From the NCBI GenBank assembly GCA_964498585.1, contig CAZCHH010000025.1, forward strand, positions 1-48,513: a stretch of DNA of 48,513 bases, given 5' to 3'. The translations under genes were made by a program, and so were the position numbers. The stretch comes from JAAYJM01 sp964498585 (GTDB taxonomy: Bacteria > Bacteroidota > Ignavibacteria > Kapaibacteriales > UBA2268). Positions 32,528 through 42,500 of the stretch are shown here, in pieces (position 1 is the first letter of the stretch; every line of letters starts with the position of its first letter). The notes beneath the pieces were generated by a model that was given only the letters and a program-made list of their open reading frames with translations, was not told the DNA's origin and made no database searches.

Positions 32528-32800
32528 ATGTTAGAATTTGAATGGGATGAAGATAAAGCAAAATTTAACTATATCAAGCATAATGTTAATTTTGAAGAAG
32601 CTATAACTGTATTCAATGATAATCTTTCTTTAACAATTTTTGATGATAAACATTCATTGTTTGAAGAAAGATATATTGACATTGGTATATCAAACAAAAA
32701 TAGAATTTTAGTAGTTGTTTATACTGAAAGAAAAAATAAAATTAGAATAATTAGTGCAAGATTAGCAAATAAAAATGAAATTAAACACTATGAACAATAA
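32528..32800 (+). CDS. BrnT-family toxin
   Basis: A 90-residue BrnT-like RNase toxin. It opens FEWDEDKAKFNYIKHNVNFE, then FDDKHSLFEERYIDIGIS, ILVVVYTER and the C-terminal IRIISARLANKNEIKHYE, all standard for BrnT. The RelE-like fold cleaves RNA and halts translation. It starts 25 bases after the metK stop, so it may be read through from metK. The antitoxin gene overlaps its end by 11 bases. Confidence 0.92.
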   Translation: MLEFEWDEDKAKFNYIKHNVNFEEAITVFNDNLSLTIFDDKHSLFEERYIDIGISNKNRILVVVYTERKNKIRIISARLANKNEIKHYEQ

Positions 32801-33074
32801 AATTGAAGATATTGAAGATATTGAACCTGAGTATGATTTCTCAAATGGTATTCGGGGAAAGCATTATAAAGAATTTGCTTGTGGTTACACAGTAACAGTT
32901 TATTCACCTAATAAATCTACTTGCGATAAACAAATTGTAAAAAAATCAAATTTTATTCAAATTGATGAAGACATTCAAGATTATTTTAAGAATCCAAAGG
33001 AAGTAAATAACGCTTTAAGAACTTATATTCATACTAAATATAAAACTAAAAAAAATCAATTTCAGACAACTTGA
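32790..33074 (+). CDS. BrnA-like antitoxin
   Basis: A 94-residue partner of BrnT. I start at MNNKIED because the homologous pattern (PEYDFSNGIRGKHYKEFACG) follows closely; a further ATG at 32775 lies inside brnT. The N-terminal part wraps the toxin. The C-terminal FIQIDEDIQDYFKNPKEVNN, then ALRTYI, looks like a ribbon-helix-helix DNA-binding region, as in BrnA, which represses the operon as a complex with BrnT. Confidence 0.85.
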   Translation: MNNKIEDIEDIEPEYDFSNGIRGKHYKEFACGYTVTVYSPNKSTCDKQIVKKSNFIQIDEDIQDYFKNPKEVNNALRTYIHTKYKTKKNQFQTT

Positions 33075-33101
33075 TTTAGAATAAAAGCTTTTTTTTTAAA
33101 A

Positions 33102-33290
33102 TTGGAAAGAATAGTAAATATAGCAATAAATCACAAGGAAGCTGAAGAATATGATTTTTTTCAGCAAGCTTCACTAACTCCAGAGCAAAGGCAGGAAATT
33201 GCGTTTGAAATGAAAAAAAGAGTTTATGACGGCAAGTTTATTGATATTAGAAAGTCAAGTAAAGTCGTAATAAAGTTAAAAGATAATTAA
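33102..33290 (+). CDS. Small antitoxin-like protein, probable TTG start
   Basis: A 62-residue protein reading ERIVNIAINHKEAEEYDFFQ and then LTPEQRQEIAFEMKKRVYDG. The INHKEAEEYD....LTPEQRxEIAxEMKKRVYG pattern is seen in small proteins linked to TA loci; I know of no named function. No ATG is in frame upstream, and TTG at 33102 is the only plausible start, without a good ribosome site. It may have lost its N-terminus or its partner. It continues the metK-brnT-brnA direction. Confidence 0.55.
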   Translation: MERIVNIAINHKEAEEYDFFQQASLTPEQRQEIAFEMKKRVYDGKFIDIRKSSKVVIKLKDN

Positions 33291-33338
33291 ATTTGTAATT
33301 AAGCTTTATTATTCTATATTGCAACATAGGTAAATAAT

Positions 33339-33599
33339 ATGCAAACATTACCCAAACAACCATTTACAGCATTACAACTCGAATTATTGAGAATATTTTC
33401 AAGAAAAGTAAGTGAAAATGATTTGATTGAAATAAAACAATTATTATCTCAATATTTTGCTAAAAAAGCTATTGAACAAGCAGATTCAGTCTGGGATGCA
33501 AATAATTGGAATGAAAAAAATGAAGAATATTTTCTTAATGAACATTTAAGAACACCATATAAACATTACTTTGCTCATTCCTCTTATGAAATGAGATAG
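33339..33599 (+). CDS. Small antitoxin-like protein without visible toxin
   Basis: An 86-residue protein: FTALQLELLRIFSRKVSEND, then LIEIKQLLSQYFAKKAIEQA and WDANNWNEKNEEYFLNEHLR. The helix-rich layout with LELLRIFSRxVSExDLxEIKxLLxxYFAxKAxxxAD is found in many Bacteroidota/Chlorobi genomes upstream of PIN toxins. No toxin follows here; the next gene is ahcY 229 bases later. It is probably an orphan antitoxin. Confidence 0.68.
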   Translation: MQTLPKQPFTALQLELLRIFSRKVSENDLIEIKQLLSQYFAKKAIEQADSVWDANNWNEKNEEYFLNEHLRTPYKHYFAHSSYEMR

Positions 33600-33664
33600 T
33601 ATGATAATATTTATATGATTATTTTGATTTTCTTATCAAAAAAAAACACAGTTCTTACAAATTT

Positions 33665-33770
33665 TGTTATGAAAACCAAGAACACACCCCTTTAATCCCT
33701 TCTCAAGAGGAGAATAATAAAAGTGGATTAAAACGAATCAACGCTGTTCTCAAGAGGGGAATACTTTAGG
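33665..33770. repeat. CCCCTC-family intergenic repeat
   Basis: It contains aaccaagaacacacccc (33674-33690), then cccttctcaagaggagaat and tctcaagaggggaat. The same words occur inverted at 45829-45871 and direct at 45998-46084. It lies between the last antitoxin-like gene and ahcY. Confidence 0.65.
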
Positions 33771-33828
33771 TAATGAATTTTAATAAAATATAAAAAAAGT
33801 AAATTTTTTAAATAAATAAGGAAAAAAA

Positions 33829-35148
33829 ATGTCGGAAACAAAATATCCACAAAAGAAATCACAGGGCAGCTTTGACGAAGTGCCGGGCAAATACTGCGTT
33901 AGGTCGCTTAAATTAGCCGAAGAAGGCAGAAAACTTATTGATTGGGCAGAATCAAGAATGCCAGTGCTTGCCAAATTAAGAGAAGAATATAACAAAACCA
34001 AGCCATTTAAAGGTTATAGAATAGCAGGATGTCTTCACGTAACTAAAGAAACAGCAGTCCTTATCCGCACTTTCAGAGATGCCGGTGCAGAAGTTTCCTG
34101 GTCTGGTTGCAATCCACTTTCAACTAATGACGCAGTAGCTGCTGCTCTTGCTGACGAAGGTATTTCTATTTTCGCATGGTATGACAATAAAGAAGACTTT
34201 TACTGGTGCATTGAAAGAACTATTGATAATCCACCCCACCTCACATTAGACGATGGCTGCGATTTAATCAACACAGTTCACGAAAATTATCAAGATTTAG
34301 CCAAAAATTTCATTATCGGCGGAACAGAGGAAACTACTACTGGTATTCAACGTCTCCGTGCAAGAGCTGCAAGCGATAAACTCTTTTATCCCGTTTATGC
34401 AGTAAATGACACTGAAACCAAATGGGATTTCGATAACGTTTACGGAACAGGACAATCCACTCTTGATGGCATTATCAGAGCTACTTCTGTTTTGCTTGCC
34501 GGAAAAAATGTTGTTGTTGGCGGTCACGGACATTGCGGCTCTGGTGTTGCAAAACGTGCAAAAGGAATGGGCGCAAATACAATTTGCACTGAAGTAAAAG
34601 CTACTGCCGCTATTAAAGCGGTTCTCGAAGGGCACGAAGTTATGACTATGGACGAAGCTGCCAAAGTCGGCGATATATTCGTTACTGCTACTGGCGTTTG
34701 CGATGTAATCCGTAAAAAACATTTCGAGGCAATGAAAGAAGGTGCTATTATTTGTAATACCGGACATTACGATGCTGAAATTAAAATTCCAGAATTAGAT
34801 GAAATCTCTGTGAGCAAAAGAACCATTCGTCCAAACTGCGAAGAATACCTTCTCAAAAATGGGAAAAAATTATACCTTCTTGCTCAGGGACGTTTAGTTA
34901 ATCTTGCTGCTGCTGAAGGACATCCCTCTGAAGTAATGGATATGTCTTTTGCAAATCAGTTTATGTCTCATTTACGCTTGGTGGAAAATCATAAAGCTGG
35001 TAATAAACTTCCGCTTGAAGTGCTTGATTTGCCAGTTGAACAAGATGAGTTCATTGCAAATACAAAGCTTGCAGCTATGGGAATAAAAATCGATACTCTA
35101 ACTCCAGAACAGCTCAATTATATAAATGATTATAATGCTGGAACTTAA
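33829..35148 (+). CDS. ahcY: S-adenosylhomocysteine hydrolase
   Basis: A 439-residue enzyme that splits S-adenosylhomocysteine into adenosine and homocysteine, recycling the product of SAM-dependent methylation. The N-terminal region has GYRIAGCLHVTKETAVLIRT, GAEVSWSGCNPLSTNDAVAA and TTTGIQRL. The NAD-binding loop is VVVGGHGHCGSGVAKRAKGM, a GxGxxGxG variant. The substrate region NTGHYDAEIKI and LAAAEGHPSEVMDMSFANQF is intact. An AAGGAA site precedes the ATG. It pairs functionally with metK. Confidence 0.96.
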   Translation: MSETKYPQKKSQGSFDEVPGKYCVRSLKLAEEGRKLIDWAESRMPVLAKLREEYNKTKPFKGYRIAGCLHVTKETAVLIRTFRDAGAEVSWSGCNPLSTNDAVAAALADEGISIFAWYDNKEDFYWCIERTIDNPPHLTLDDGCDLINTVHENYQDLAKNFIIGGTEETTTGIQRLRARAASDKLFYPVYAVNDTETKWDFDNVYGTGQSTLDGIIRATSVLLAGKNVVVGGHGHCGSGVAKRAKGMGANTICTEVKATAAIKAVLEGHEVMTMDEAAKVGDIFVTATGVCDVIRKKHFEAMKEGAIICNTGHYDAEIKIPELDEISVSKRTIRPNCEEYLLKNGKKLYLLAQGRLVNLAAAEGHPSEVMDMSFANQFMSHLRLVENHKAGNKLPLEVLDLPVEQDEFIANTKLAAMGIKIDTLTPEQLNYINDYNAGT

Positions 35149-35291
35149 TTAAATATTAGTGTAGTTTGTAATTCATTAAATGATAAAGTTTAACTAATTA
35201 TTATAGAGTTATATTTAGGATAGTTCAAAATATTGTCATTTTGAGGCGAATATAAACAAAGACATTTACTTTAAAATCAATGAACTAATTA

Positions 35292-35322
35292 GTCATCGGA
35301 CATCTGCCAGATGTCCGATGAC
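35292..35322. terminator. Hairpin between convergent ahcY and the GH3 gene
   Basis: A perfect 14-bp stem (GTCATCGGACATCT / AGATGTCCGATGAC) with a GCC loop lies between two convergent stops. There is no strong T tract on either side, so it may be a Rho-independent terminator of weak form or a processing element. It shares CATCT/AGATG words with the hairpin at 2408-2440. Confidence 0.6.
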
Positions 35323-35341
35323 TCCTCATTACAAAATACTT

Positions 35342-36457
35342 TTACACTAAAACCTTGTTTTTCAATTTCATAATTCTATTATATGATTCGTTTATTCTTT
35401 CCCTGCTGATTTTTCCATCTTTAATTAATTGTTTTATAATTGAAATTGCTTCTGTTGCAATATTATCATCATAAGATATATTATTTGCAAACATAAGAAT
35501 ATCAACACCAGCGTTAATTGCAAGTTCAATTGCGGTTTCCAATCCGTAATAATCTGAAATTGCTTTCATATTCATATCGTCAGAAATAATCACACCATCG
35601 AATTGCAGTTGATTTCTTAGAATCCCCGTCATTACATTATTCGAAAGAGTTGCAGGATAATTTGCGTCAAGGTTAGCATTGAAAATGTGAGCAGTCATAA
35701 TAACTTCAATTTTCTTTTCACTTATTAGCTTTTTGAAAGGGATAAGTTCAATTTCGTTCCAGGTGTTAGTTACATCGACTAATCCCTGATGCGAATCTGC
35801 AGTTGAACTTCCATGCCCTGGAAAATGCTTAATTGTGCAATTTATATTCTTTTTCTTATGTTCATCAATAATAATTCTTGCGTTTTCGGTAACAATATCA
35901 GTATCAGCTGAAAAGCTGCGTTCATATTTACCAATCACAGGATTATCCGGATTGATATTCAAATCTACAACGGGCGCAAAGTTTAAATTAAATCCCATCT
36001 CTGATAGAGTATTTGCAGTTAATCCTCCCCAATAATGCGACGAGTCTTCGTTATTTAAATCGCCGAGATATTTTTGGGTAACACTTCTGGGAAAGCCATA
36101 TTTTTCCTTTAAACGACAAACATTGCCTCCTTCCTGGTCAACTGAAATGAATAGAGGAGTTTTTGAATAGCTTTTAATTTGATTAATCAGCTTTTTTAAT
36201 TGTGTTGGCGATTCAATATTTCTTGGTATCCTTCCCAACGCTACATCAATATCGAAAAGAATAACACCACCTATTCTTTCACTTTGAATATCTTGGGCTA
36301 TTGCTGAAGTATCACTTATTTCCATACCTCTGAAACCAATTAGTAGCATTTGCCCTATTTTTTTTTCTAAATCATTTTCCACTGGAATATTCTCCGAAGG
36401 TGATGAACAGGATATAATTGCAAAAATAACAATAATAATAAGTATATATTTTTTCAT
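35342..36457 (-). CDS. Glycoside hydrolase family 3 lipoprotein (NagZ-like beta-N-acetylhexosaminidase)
   Basis: A 371-residue protein. I start at MKKYILIIIVIFAIISCSSP because it gives a clean lipoprotein signal (lipobox IISC). The open frame adds 12 unlikely codons upstream. The GH3 features are QMLLIGFRG, PLFISVDQEGGNVCRL, NFAPVVDLNINPDNP, the signature IKHFPGHGSSTADSHQGL (His/Asp dyad loop), and the nucleophile region DGVIISDDMNMKAI. NagZ enzymes remove N-acetylglucosamine in peptidoglycan recycling. A lipid-anchored form would act at the membrane. Confidence 0.9.
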   Translation of the reverse strand: MKKYILIIIVIFAIISCSSPSENIPVENDLEKKIGQMLLIGFRGMEISDTSAIAQDIQSERIGGVILFDIDVALGRIPRNIESPTQLKKLINQIKSYSKTPLFISVDQEGGNVCRLKEKYGFPRSVTQKYLGDLNNEDSSHYWGGLTANTLSEMGFNLNFAPVVDLNINPDNPVIGKYERSFSADTDIVTENARIIIDEHKKKNINCTIKHFPGHGSSTADSHQGLVDVTNTWNEIELIPFKKLISEKKIEVIMTAHIFNANLDANYPATLSNNVMTGILRNQLQFDGVIISDDMNMKAISDYYGLETAIELAINAGVDILMFANNISYDDNIATEAISIIKQLIKDGKISRERINESYNRIMKLKNKVLV

Positions 36458-36523
36458 ATTATATGATAAAAAAAAGGGCAGGTGTAAAAACACCCACCCT
36501 TAAAACTATAACCTATCTATAGC

Positions 36524-39500
36524 TTATGGCATATAGATAAATCTTTGAATAACGGCTTCGTTGTCTGTTAATACTCTTAAGAAGTAAGAACCTGAAGCAA
36601 CATTTTGCAATGGGAAGCTCAATGTATGAGTTCCTTCTGCGTAGAAGTTACCATTTACTGGAACTGAAATTACTTGTCCGTTTCCATCTATTACCTGAAC
36701 AGTAATATTTGCGTCAGTGAATAAATCCATAGTTAAGTTTACATTATTAACAACTGGATTTGGAGTAATTGTAGAAAGAACAATATTTGTTCCGGCAATA
36801 ACACCAATTGGGTCTTGCTCTAATAGAGATTCTCTATTTTGAGTTAATTGAGACAACATTGCAGCATCTGCATCTAAGCAGTACATTCCAGTTAAGGCAT
36901 CATAAGTATATAATGCAAAAGTATAAGTTGTATTTCTCAATAATCCGGTTACAGTTACTTGTGAAGAACTTCCGACATAAAGAACACAACTTCCATCTGC
37001 TAATGTACCAGTGGGATTGAATGTTAAGCTAGCAACGGCTGCATAATTAGATATTGGACCGCTTAATTCTGGTGCTAATGGACCAGCATCAATTTGCTTA
37101 CCAATTAAAATTGTTGGTAATGCTGGCTGAGTAATATTTAATGCGACAGTTGTTCTTGTAAAGTATCTAACTGACAATGCATTAACTGAAGGACCTGGAG
37201 GTGGAAGAGGTGGTAAATTGTATTGGCAAGTAACTGGACCTGCTGCAATATTACCATTTCCAACCAAATCTGTTGCTGCATCTTCAATGACAGATAATGA
37301 AATTAAACCATCGGCATTCATACCAGAAATTTCTATTGTCCACTCTGTTTGACCTAAACCTACTGGAATAATATCTATTGTTGCTGCCCCGGCAAATGGA
37401 CCAGTTACAGTTAGAGCATTTTCATCAAAACCAAATACGGGTTTATCAAATGTTACTGTATATACAACTGGAGTTATATTTGTAGGATCATCAGATACTA
37501 AATCAATTGTAGGTACTGGCCTGTCTATATCATATACACAATTCTGTGGATTAGAAGCAGTATTATCTTCTGCATATAGATTTTGAGCAGCACCTGCTGG
37601 AACTGTAACAATAACTTCACCAGATGAAGGTAAGTTATTAACACTAATTGTATAAACTGCATCGCCATCAACACCATCAGTTATAGTAACATCATTATAT
37701 GGATTGCCATTATAAGTTACATTAATTTTATTTGCTGTTAAATCCCAAACTGGTTGAGAGAATGTTGCAGTAAATAGTAATGGTAACTGATTTGTTGGAG
37801 ATACTTGTCCACCAGCAAGAGCAATAGCGCAAGTTGGAGCTGGCATAGTAAATTGTACTTCAACTCCTGCTGCATTTGGATTATAAACTGGAGCTAAGTT
37901 ACCAACACCACCTGCATTAGTAGCAGCATCAGCATCAAAACCAATAATAACAGTTCCATTATTAGCAACATTACCAATCGAAACAGTATATATAGAAGCA
38001 TAACCATTAAGAAGGTTAACTGGAGTAACTGTAACGTTTGATGGATTTGCAGTCGATTCAAATGGTGGTTGACCAAAATTAATATCTGTTGCATTAAATT
38101 CATTTACTTGTTGGCTAAATGTAACAGTAAATTCAATTGGTAAAGCATTTGTAATTGCTTGTTGTCCTACTTTTCTTGCAATAGTTGCAGTTGGAGCAAT
38201 ACCCCAGAAGTTTACATATTCAGATTCAGTATAAGCATTGCCTGTTCCATAGCTGTTAAATGCACTATTAGCATATACAATGACTTTAAATGTTCCATTT
38301 TGTATAATATTAAAAAATTCAATATGATATACAAGCGGGTCATTTAAATCCTGGACAACTGTTACATTTGCACCACCAACAGTTCCATCAATGTAAATAT
38401 CAAGGTCATTGAAACCAGTTACTAACTGGTTAAAAGTTGCAGTAAATAATACTGGTTCTGTAACATTTTCACCACCAACAGAAGTTAACGTAAGAGTTGG
38501 AGCATCAAACATAAATTCAACAGTATTATCGGTACTTGTAGAAGCATTATTAGGAACGCCAAATCCATTAACAGCTACACCAGCTGGAATCGTAGCTGTA
38601 ATAGTGCCATTCTTTGTTATACCAGTTACACTAACCTGATAGTTTTGAGCATCAACTGGAAGAATTGTAACTGTCATAGCTCCTTGTTCTGGATTATCAG
38701 ATTCTACAGTTACATCTGTAGCGGCATCAAATCCTGTTACATCTTGGTCAAATACAACGTCAAACCAAATTGGCTGATCTCCAGTTGGGTCTGCTTGACC
38801 AAAAGCTTGGTTAATTGTAACATTAGGAGCAGCAACTTCGAATGTTACACTTGGAACTGGATCTGGAACTGGAGCAGTACTTTCCATACCACCGCCATTT
38901 TCAGCAGCGCCAGCTGCAAAGTTAATACTAACAGTACCAGCTGAAGTCATTCCAGAAACTGCAACATTATAAATTGCTGGTCCGCCTGTAACGACTGCTG
39001 TTGTTGGATTTGCAGTACCATCTAAATTGATATCGCCATCTTCAAAACCTTGAACATTTTGGTCAAATGTAACGGTAAAGTTAATTGGACTTGCTGAAGT
39101 TGGGTCTGCTCCAACATAAGTAATTGTAGGAATAGGAGCTATTCCCCAATATGTTACATTAGGTCCTGGACCAGTTAGAGCATTGAATGTGCCGAATGAA
39201 TTTTCTGCAGCATTTCCTTTAACTGTAATGTTAATTGTTCCATTAGCAGTAACTCCAGCAATAGCTACATTATAAGTAGTACCTGCGCCTGTTACTGTTG
39301 CTGTTGCTGTTCCAGCGGCTGTTCCACCTATGGTAATACCGCTTGCATCAAAACCAGTAACATCTTCGCTAAATGTAACAGTAAAGTTTATTGGTAAAGT
39401 TATAGTTGATTCACTTTGTCCGGCTGCACGAGTAATAATCAAAGTTGGAGCTGGAGCAGTGAATGTAATTTCATGGCTAGGTAATGAAGGTTCATTAGAT

Positions 39501-42500
39501 ATATCACCTGCTACACTTTTAGCAGCATCAAATGGAATTTCAATTTGAACTGTTCCATTGCTACTAACAGTAATATCAACAAAGAATTCAGTCATACCAA
39601 TATTAGCTGGTGTAACAAGAACATTTGTAACGTTGGCTGTACCAAGAGTTACAACATCGGCAACTTCGGCACCAAATCCATAAACTGGCATATCGAATGT
39701 AACAGTAAATCTGATTGGTAACTGGTCTGTTAAGTCAGTTGGGTCATAATCATCTGTTATAACAACAGTAGGAGCAGTTAAATCATAATCCCAAATCACA
39801 AGATTTGATTCAAGATTATCTAAACCAACTCCGTTTTGAGCTGCACCAGCTGGCACCTGAACTTCAACTGTTCCATTTTGGTCCATACCTTCTACTTGAA
39901 CAGTATAATTAGCACCATCAATTGGAATAATAGTTACAATAGGGGCACCAGAGAATGCTCCTCCATCAACGTTAAGAGCAACAAAGTTAAATACATTTTG
40001 TTCAAATACTACATCAAAAGTAGCAACACCTGCATCATAATCATCGAATGTAACCGTAACTTCAGGAGGAACAGTTGAAATCTCAATAGCTTTATTAAAT
40101 CCTAATGAGAACTCTGCACCTGGTGCTGGTAATGTTAAGATTGCATTATCAGTTGTTCCGGTAGCATAAATTACACCTGTCAAAGCATTTGTAGCAGTAT
40201 AATCTAAATCTGTAGTAAAGTCACCTGCAACAATCGTATATTCAAATGTTAAAAGCGTTCCACCAGTTCCAGCAGTATAAGTGGCAAATTTATCGCCATT
40301 ATTGGTTTGTAACTGAATTTGTGGAAAACCGGGAACATCAACTGCGTTATTAAATTCAACAGTTATTTCAATGACATCACCGATTGTATAAGCACCATCT
40401 GGATTTGTAGCAGTAACATTTACTACATAAGGAGTATCACCAATGATGAATATGTTTGAATTTGCTCCAAGAGAGCCAGGAGTACCTGGTTCCGGTAACC
40501 ATAAGATAGCATCGTTACCAGCTTCATCTCGAATAGTTCCGTCAACAGTTTCAAGTGACCATTGGTCAACATAATCAAGATGTTCAGTATAATCATCATC
40601 TTGAACTATGTAATTAAATTGTAATGTATTAGTGCCATTGCCAGTGCCATTATAATAAGCATAATGGTTAATAGGACCTGTTGCAAGATATAATCTGGCG
40701 TTATTTGAAATAAATACAACTTCATCGAAAGTAACTTCAAAAGTTATAATATCTCCAGTTTCATACATTCCGTTTGCTGGTGTAGATGTAACGTTTGTAA
40801 CAATAGGAGCCCTTGTATCAATGATAATATCAGTATTATAACTTAAAGAGAAGGGGTCTCCGGGAGTTGGCAATACAGTAGATGCATTAAGTGATAATGC
40901 ATTTGTAATTATGGATTGATTTAAATCAAATGCTAAGTTTACAGGGTCTGTAGGATGCCAGTATTCTAATGCATCAGAATTATCACCCATTTGAACTTCA
41001 TAATCAAATTGTAATGTATTTGTTCCATCGCCAACGACGTCGTTATAAACAGCATATCTTGGAATAGATAAACCATTTTCATCAACAATGTTCAACAAAA
41101 TTCTTGGATCGCCAAGAGTGTTATCTACAAAAACTGCTTCAGAGAATTGAACTAATATATTAACAACAGCTCCTGTATTGTAAATACCTGTAGCAGGCAC
41201 TGCTGTAACATTTGTAATAAATGGAACATTTGTATTAATAACTACATTCCATGGTGCAAGATTATTTCCAGAACCAACTGCAGGAAGAGTTAAAACAGCA
41301 AGGTTTGGACTGAAATCTACATCGTCATAAATTACTGAGCCATTTAATTCTAATGCATTTGTATTAGAATAATCTAAGGGGGCTTGAACATCTCCATCTT
41401 CTACAGTATATTGGAAAATAAGTGTAGCTGTACCAGTTCCACTGGCATAAGGAGCATATTTGGTTACGCCACCAATATTTAATGCTAAAGTAGGTGTTCC
41501 CCAAGTAAAATCAACATTAACCACTTCAGAAAAATTAACAGAAATATCAATTAAGTCGCCTACTACGCTGTATGTTGCTGTTGGCGAAGTAACACTTTCA
41601 ACAACAGGAGCAATAGCGTCAATGATGATATTATTATTAAATCCTAGTGAGTGTTCTGCACCGGGAACGGGTAATGTTAAATTAACATCATTATCAAAAG
41701 CATCCCGAATTGTTGCACCATTTAAATCTAATGCATTAATTCCAGTATAGTCTAAATCTGCAGAATATACTCCATTAGGAACAATATATAAGAACCATAA
41801 GGTATTTGTTTCTGAACCTGCAATGTAACTACAAGTACTTTGAGGTACTGTATTTAATGTAAGTTGTGGAGTACCTCCTATAACAAATACTTCTGTTTCA
41901 AATTCTACAAAAATTAAGCAAGCTTCGTTAGCGCCATAAGAGCCATCAGGTAAATCTGCATAAACGTCAGTAATAGTTTTAATAGTTCCATCAATAACGA
42001 TATCCTTATTTGAACCTAATGAATTTGGTCCGGCTGGGGCTGGTAAAGTTAAATCGGCAAGAGTATTAGAGCCGTCTCTAATTTCAGAACCATTAAATTC
42101 AAGTGAATTTGTAGCTGAATAATTTAAGTCAGCTGACTGGTGCCCTTCTAATACTACATAAATGAAATGTAAAGTATTAGTTCCACTGCCAAAACCATTC
42201 CAAGTTGCAAAAGCATTGGTTCCGGATCCGGTGGAGTTTAAATTTAATATAGGATTTCCACCAGTAACAAAAACTGGCTTGTTAAATTCAACATCAATTA
42301 TTATTTGTTTTCCTGTACCATAAGTTTGGTTAAAGTTTTGAGAAGTAACATTAACTACTTCAGGTGCAACAGCATCAATAACAATATTTTTATTAGAACC
42401 TAATGAACCTTCCTCGCCTGGAGTGAAAAGTTCAGTATTTGCATCATTTCCAGCAATATCTTTGATTGTAGCTAATCCAAGTATTAAAGCATCAAAAGTT

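Noticed and set aside
37894..38103. Leu/Met-rich frames inside the giant gene
   Set aside because: These are out-of-frame shadows of the repetitive coding sequence with biased composition.
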